Source: Ruminobacter sp.
GTDB lineage: Bacteria > Pseudomonadota > Gammaproteobacteria > Enterobacterales > Succinivibrionaceae
DNA: 64,000 nt
Direction of reading: 5' to 3'
NCBI GenBank assembly: GCA_017940385.1
Contig: JAGAYS010000037.1
Location: forward strand, 1-64,000
The notes beneath the pieces are model-generated. The model was given only the letters and a program-made list of their open reading frames with translations, was not told the DNA's origin and ran no database searches. Both the position numbers and the translations under genes were made by a program. Below, piece by piece: positions 60,386 through 64,000 of the stretch. How positions within the stretch are numbered: position 1 is the first letter of the stretch; each line of letters opens with the position of its first letter.

Positions 60386-62230
60386 TTATTTGACGCCTAT
60401 AAAGCCATCCGTCTGCTTCTGCCACAGTCTGGCATATACGCCCTTCTTCGCCAGAAGCTCCTTATGTGTTCCCTGCTCGATAATCCCGCCGTTTGAAAGG
60501 ACTATCAGGCGATCCATCGAAGCAATGGTGGACAGTCTGTGAGCAATAGCTATAACGGTTCTGTTCTCCATCAGCCCCTCAAGGTTCTCCTGAATTGCCG
60601 CCTCCACCTCGGAATCAAGAGCTGATGTAGCCTCATCAAGAATAAGAATCGGAGCATTCTTAAGAATAACCCTGGCAATGGCGATTCGCTGTCTCTGTCC
60701 TCCGGAAAGTCTTACGCCGCGTTCACCTACCTGAGTATCAAAGCCGCTGTTCCCCTGAGAATCGCTCAGCAGCTCGATAAAATCAGTGGCTCTTGCCTGA
60801 TCCGCAGCAGCCCGAACCATAACGTCAAGTTCCGCGCTCTCGGTTTCGGCAGCCCTTCCGTAGGATATGTTGTCCCTTACTGAACGATGCAAAAGTGAAG
60901 TATCCTGGGTAACCATGGCAACAGCCTGATGCAGTTCATCCTGAGACATTTTTCTGATGTCCACTCCGTCTATGGTGATCATTCCGGAATTCACTTCATA
61001 GAGACGAAGCAGAAGACTGACAAGAGTTGATTTGCCGCTGCCTGACGGCCCAACGATACCAATGCGTTCCCCCTTGCGGATGTGAAGATTCAGACCGTTA
61101 AATACCTTCACCTTGGAATTATAGGCAAATACCACATCCCTGAAACATATGTCTCCGTTAAGGTTGTTGGATCTCACGGGGGTCTCGGGATCATTGATGC
61201 TTATCGGACGGGAAAGTGCATCAATGCCGTTGTTGACGTTGCCTACATTTTCGAAAAGCATTCCCACTTCCCACATTACCCACTGGGAAAGGTTGGCCGT
61301 TCTAATGGCCAGACCGAGGGAAACAGCCACGGCCCCCACCTGTACCATACCGTGGTTCCAGAGAAACACGGACACAAGAACCAGAGACAGAATCAACAGG
61401 TAGTTTATAAGCTGAACACTCACGTTGAATCTTGAAACCATGCGCATCATCAGGTACTCGGAATCGACACAGGCCTGCATGTTTCCACGGGCATATGCCT
61501 CCTCCTTTGCGTACTGGGAAAAAAGCTTTACGGTCTGGATGTTGGCATAACTGTCAACGATTCCTCCCACCATGAGTGATCTCTTTTCCGCATTATCATT
61601 GCTTAGACGACTGAGACGCGGAATAAAGTAGTACATAAGTGACAGATATCCTGCAAGCCATACCAGCATAATAAGCATAAGATACAGATCCGTACCGGCA
61701 AGTACTGCCATCATGGTTACGAAATACACCAGAATATGCACGATAACATTGGAGAATTTAAGAACCGTATCGCGAAGACTCAAAGACGTCTGCATAAGCT
61801 TCTGAGAAACCCTTCCGGAAAACTCATCGGCAAAATATGAAAGACTCTGTCTCAGCAGATAGCGGTGCATGCGGTAACGCATGCGCATCGGAAAATTAAC
61901 CCTTATGGTCTGGTTAAGGAGCAGTGCATGCAGGGTAATACAGGCCGGAAGAAGCACCAGCGTCATCAGCCCGAACAGAATGAACACGCCACGATAGTCG
62001 TAAAACACGGAATGTCCCGTGTATCCGTTGAGTATGTCGACAAAAAGGCCGATAAAATAAAATAGAAAAGCCTCTCCGGCCCCGATTATCGCGGCCAGCA
62101 CGGATATCATCAGCAGATACCATTTGATGTCACGGGTAAAAAACCAGACGAACCTGAAAAAACCCTTCGGAGGTTTTTCCACAGGATCATCCGAAAACGG
62201 AGACAGTAACTTCTCAAAAAAAACAAACAC
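60386..62230 (-). CDS. ABC exporter, fused membrane and ATPase domains
   Basis: Half-transporter of the ABCB/MsbA-like exporter class: a six-helix membrane domain (residues 30-330) and a nucleotide-binding domain. Walker A GPSGSGKST (about 394-402), Q-loop VTQDTSLLHRSV, signature LSGGQRQR (about 507-514), Walker B ILILDEATSALD (about 527-538) and the switch His in AIAHRLST are intact. It functions as a homodimer or with a distant partner. The drug or lipid substrate cannot be told; closest by pattern to multidrug-type ABC proteins rather than MsbA itself, because waaA- or lpxK-type neighbours are absent. Starts with GTG at 62230 behind AAAG. It follows the YfcE gene after about 160 bp. Confidence 0.92.
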   Translation of the reverse strand: MFVFFEKLLSPFSDDPVEKPPKGFFRFVWFFTRDIKWYLLMISVLAAIIGAGEAFLFYFIGLFVDILNGYTGHSVFYDYRGVFILFGLMTLVLLPACITLHALLLNQTIRVNFPMRMRYRMHRYLLRQSLSYFADEFSGRVSQKLMQTSLSLRDTVLKFSNVIVHILVYFVTMMAVLAGTDLYLMLIMLVWLAGYLSLMYYFIPRLSRLSNDNAEKRSLMVGGIVDSYANIQTVKLFSQYAKEEAYARGNMQACVDSEYLMMRMVSRFNVSVQLINYLLILSLVLVSVFLWNHGMVQVGAVAVSLGLAIRTANLSQWVMWEVGMLFENVGNVNNGIDALSRPISINDPETPVRSNNLNGDICFRDVVFAYNSKVKVFNGLNLHIRKGERIGIVGPSGSGKSTLVSLLLRLYEVNSGMITIDGVDIRKMSQDELHQAVAMVTQDTSLLHRSVRDNISYGRAAETESAELDVMVRAAADQARATDFIELLSDSQGNSGFDTQVGERGVRLSGGQRQRIAIARVILKNAPILILDEATSALDSEVEAAIQENLEGLMENRTVIAIAHRLSTIASMDRLIVLSNGGIIEQGTHKELLAKKGVYARLWQKQTDGFIGVK

Positions 62231-62329
62231 CTTTGCTGCCAGTCTCTTTTATTCCATCATCTTCTTCAATGCTTTCCGAACGGACACGTATTTAATTTCT
62301 GTTTTTAAATAACGGATTAAACATTCTGT

Positions 62330-62346
62330 TTCCGCCGCATGCGGAA
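62330..62346. terminator. Short hairpin after yfcE
   Basis: TTCCGC (62330-62335) pairs with GCGGAA (62341-62346) around a 5-nt loop between the yfcE and ABC genes. Weak; may or may not terminate. Confidence 0.25.
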
Positions 62347-62392
62347 TGTGTGTCCTGCCGAATTCGTCCGACACGGAAGCAGCCGCATCAAT

Positions 62393-62947
62393 TTAAAATC
62401 TTATTTCCTGAACAATTACGTTATCAAGATTTCTCAGGGATATCCCGTTTTCGTCAATAACCGCCATGCTTTTGTCACTGCCGCCCCGGGGAAAGGTTAT
62501 GGAGCCGGGGTTCAGTACATAAATGCCGCTGCGGTTCTTCTTAAGTACCGGACAATGCGTGTGACCGCTCATGAAGATATCCCCTTCGGAAAGGCCAATG
62601 AATTCCGCATCGGTTTCGTCATAACGGTGACCGTGGGTCATGAATGCCTTTCTCCCGTTAATCACGAGGGTATTGTACGTGGCATCTATCGGAAATTCCA
62701 GAACGGCTGAATCAACCTCACTGTCACAGTTTCCGCGAACGGCGATTATCTTTTCCTTTACGGAATTAAGAAGCTTCACGATATACATGGGATCATATAC
62801 TGACGGCAGACCGTTACGCGGCCCGTGATTCAAAAAATCCCCCAGAAAAATCAAAAAGTCGGCATTATTGGCATCAGCCACATTCAGTGCTTTTTTCAGA
62901 TTTTCGGCATTGCCGTGCACGTCTGATATTACCGCATAAGTAGTCAT
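62393..62947 (-). CDS. yfcE: YfcE-family metallophosphodiesterase
   Basis: Manganese-dependent phosphodiesterase of the calcineurin-like superfamily. Metal-binding motifs are in order: AVISDVHGN, IFLGDFLNHGPR, VRGNCDSEVD, MTHGHRYDE and FMSGHTHCPV. About 184 residues is the E. coli YfcE length (184). The frame extends to 63064, but the ATG at 62947 (MTTYAVISDVHG) has GGGGAA upstream and begins directly before the first metal motif. The natural substrate of YfcE is not known; in vitro it cleaves bis-pNPP. Upstream of the ABC exporter on the same strand, with no clear link. Confidence 0.93.
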   Translation of the reverse strand: MTTYAVISDVHGNAENLKKALNVADANNADFLIFLGDFLNHGPRNGLPSVYDPMYIVKLLNSVKEKIIAVRGNCDSEVDSAVLEFPIDATYNTLVINGRKAFMTHGHRYDETDAEFIGLSEGDIFMSGHTHCPVLKKNRSGIYVLNPGSITFPRGGSDKSMAVIDENGISLRNLDNVIVQEIRF

Positions 62948-63328
62948 CTCTGAATTCCCCCTGTTTCTGTGGCTATTATATCTCATTTGATTTATTTTGA
63001 CTGAGCCATGTGACTTTTGGGCGGCAAAAAAAACAAATTGGGATATTACGAAAAAACCGCTCAAGAATCCATAACATGAGAAATGCCTGCACCGGTCAGA
63101 CAGTCATCCGTCTCTGTCAGCTCTGACGAATTCCTTAACCACAGTCAGGATGTTTCTCACGTGACGTAAAACATACCTTTCATTCCAAGGAAAAGCTGAT
63201 ACCTAATGGTGAGAAAATCATTAAATATTTACATTTATCTAACAAATATTTATACTTAAAATGTTGTGTATCACAAATACACAACCTAAATAATAACAAC
63301 ATACATTTTTGTCTTTTGGAGACCTTAC
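62948..63328. other. Divergent intergenic region before the last gene
   Basis: About 380 bp between yfcE (minus) and the last + gene. No gene. It holds a 9-bp dyad near the + gene (63263-63285), and the left half is moderately GC-rich. Confidence 0.4.
63263..63285 (+). promoter_or_regulatory. Dyad upstream of the last gene, candidate operator
   Basis: GTTGTGTAT (63263-63271) and ATACACAAC (63277-63285) are exact reverse complements with 5 bp between them, 44 bp before the start codon. It is placed where an operator or promoter-overlapping dyad is expected. It does not match the CRP or FNR consensus. Confidence 0.4.
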
Positions 63329-64000
63329 ATGAAATCAATCACCGTTGAACAGTGCTTCAGCAACTTCACCAATGCTTTTAAAATTTCATTACCGTCAACT
63401 CCTGCGTTGATACTGGCCCATATCGTATTATTCCTGCTACTCCTTGTTTTCTTTATGGGACTGGCATTTCTTCTTACTGCAGTATTAGGACCATTCCCTT
63501 ACGTCGCAGCCTTTCTTGTAAGACTCATCGCAAACCTTCTTCAGGTGGTAATTGCCATCGGATTAATGAATGTTGCCTGCAAACATATTTTTTACCGTGA
63601 AAAAGTACGCTGGAACAGTGCCGTATCCATACTTGGCGACTGGGATTTCTTTTTAAAGGCTCTCGGTTTGGCAATTCTGTGGATTCTTGCGTATGTAGCA
63701 CTTTCCTTTGTCATAGGACTGCTGGCCTTCCTTCTTATTGGTTTGGGGGCTGCACTCAATTCATATACAGTTTCAATTCTGATCGGAATCATACTCGGCA
63801 TCCCTGTCCTTGGATTGTTTTTAATACTCGGAACCGGAACGATGTTAAGCCACTATCTGCTCGTACCTTACGGAGAAAACGAATCTGTTTTTTCAGCTTT
63901 CAGTAAAGGAATAATGGCATCTTTTAAGAATCTGTCCGTAACGGTTTCGGTTTTCATCGTTTCTTTATGCATTTTCCTGCTGTCCATTCTCATCGTACTG
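63329..64000 (+). CDS. Multi-helix membrane protein, truncated by the window edge
   Basis: An open frame starts at 63329 with ATG (GGAG 8 nt upstream) and runs through the end of the window without a stop; 224 codons are visible. The protein is very hydrophobic: helices at about residues 24-52 (ALILAHIVLFLLLLVFFMG), 55-78, 110-140 (LAILWILAYVALSFVIGLLA), 148-175 and 200-224. Between helices 2 and 3 lies KHIFYREKVRWNSAVSIL. By layout it resembles the BPSS1780/YciC-like group of polytopic proteins of unknown function, but I do not claim membership. A dyad lies upstream. The 3' end is outside the window. Confidence 0.75.
   Translation, partial: MKSITVEQCFSNFTNAFKISLPSTPALILAHIVLFLLLLVFFMGLAFLLTAVLGPFPYVAAFLVRLIANLLQVVIAIGLMNVACKHIFYREKVRWNSAVSILGDWDFFLKALGLAILWILAYVALSFVIGLLAFLLIGLGAALNSYTVSILIGIILGIPVLGLFLILGTGTMLSHYLLVPYGENESVFSAFSKGIMASFKNLSVTVSVFIVSLCIFLLSILIVL

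Noticed and set aside
1..64000. tRNA genes, CRISPR arrays, insertion sequences, prophage or integrase genes
   Set aside because: No T-loop/acceptor pattern of a tRNA was seen in the gaps, no regularly spaced repeats, no transposase or integrase motifs in the frames. A tRNA-finding program would be the decisive check.

Overview
The window looks like a chromosomal segment of a Gammaproteobacterium related to the Succinivibrionaceae (Aeromonadales), the anaerobic gut and rumen group that includes starch degraders. This is inferred from gene content: the gammaproteobacterial lrp-ftsK-lolA-rarA order, cmoM, truA, an E. coli-type short L25, sohB next to topA, cvpA near purF, an FMN-riboswitch ribB, three OmpC-like porins and a secreted animal-type alpha-amylase. 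No rRNA, tRNA, CRISPR array, insertion sequence, integrase or prophage was seen. Only a database search would fix the species.

Layout. 0-4.4 kb: secreted multidomain alpha-amylase and an unknown membrane protein, both +. 4.5-12.9 kb (-): lrp, ftsK, an unrecognised acidic ORF, lolA, rarA. 13-15.1 kb (-): glycogen debranching enzyme GlgX. 16-21.3 kb (+): exported thermonuclease-like protein, a TopB-type topoisomerase, then queC-queD-queE. 21.9-23.7 kb (+): two lipoproteins, TraT-like and TAXI-type substrate-binding. 23.8-26.3 kb (-): a secreted Sel1/Hcp-like protein with nine Cys-x7-Cys pairs and a DsbA-like thiol oxidoreductase. 26.6-27.5 kb (+): FMN riboswitch and ribB. 27.7-30.2 kb (-): cvpA and purF, separated by a terminator. 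30.5-34.7 kb (+): lrgA-lrgB, the 4.5S signal recognition particle RNA gene, an AAA-ATPase-like protein, a HAD phosphatase and a DUF1653 protein. 34.8-36.9 kb (-): three small unrecognised genes in AT-rich DNA. 37.1-47.9 kb (-): topA, sohB, a SET-family efflux transporter, cvfB, rplY, a CstA-family transporter and nadA. 48-52 kb (-): three paralogous porins. 52.4-54 kb: DUF2057 protein (+) and cmoM (-). 54.5-62.9 kb (-): truA, a four-gene surface glycosylation cluster (PIG-V-like GT-C, GtrA, GtrB, membrane-anchored unknown), folE, an ABC exporter and a YfcE-like phosphodiesterase. The window ends inside a membrane protein gene (+).

How genes fit together. FolE, QueD, QueE and QueC give a continuous GTP-to-preQ0 route; TruA and CmoM are further tRNA modification enzymes. 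The amylase and GlgX suit a starch- and glycogen-using lifestyle. LolA, the porins, the lipoproteins and the GtrB/GtrA/GT-C cluster all act on the envelope. The least ordinary parts are the glycosylation cluster, the cysteine-stapled repeat protein beside a DsbA-like enzyme, the Gln in conserved region I of the amylase, the AAA-ATPase with no visible nuclease half, and dyads placed on the porin, lrgA and sohB promoters.
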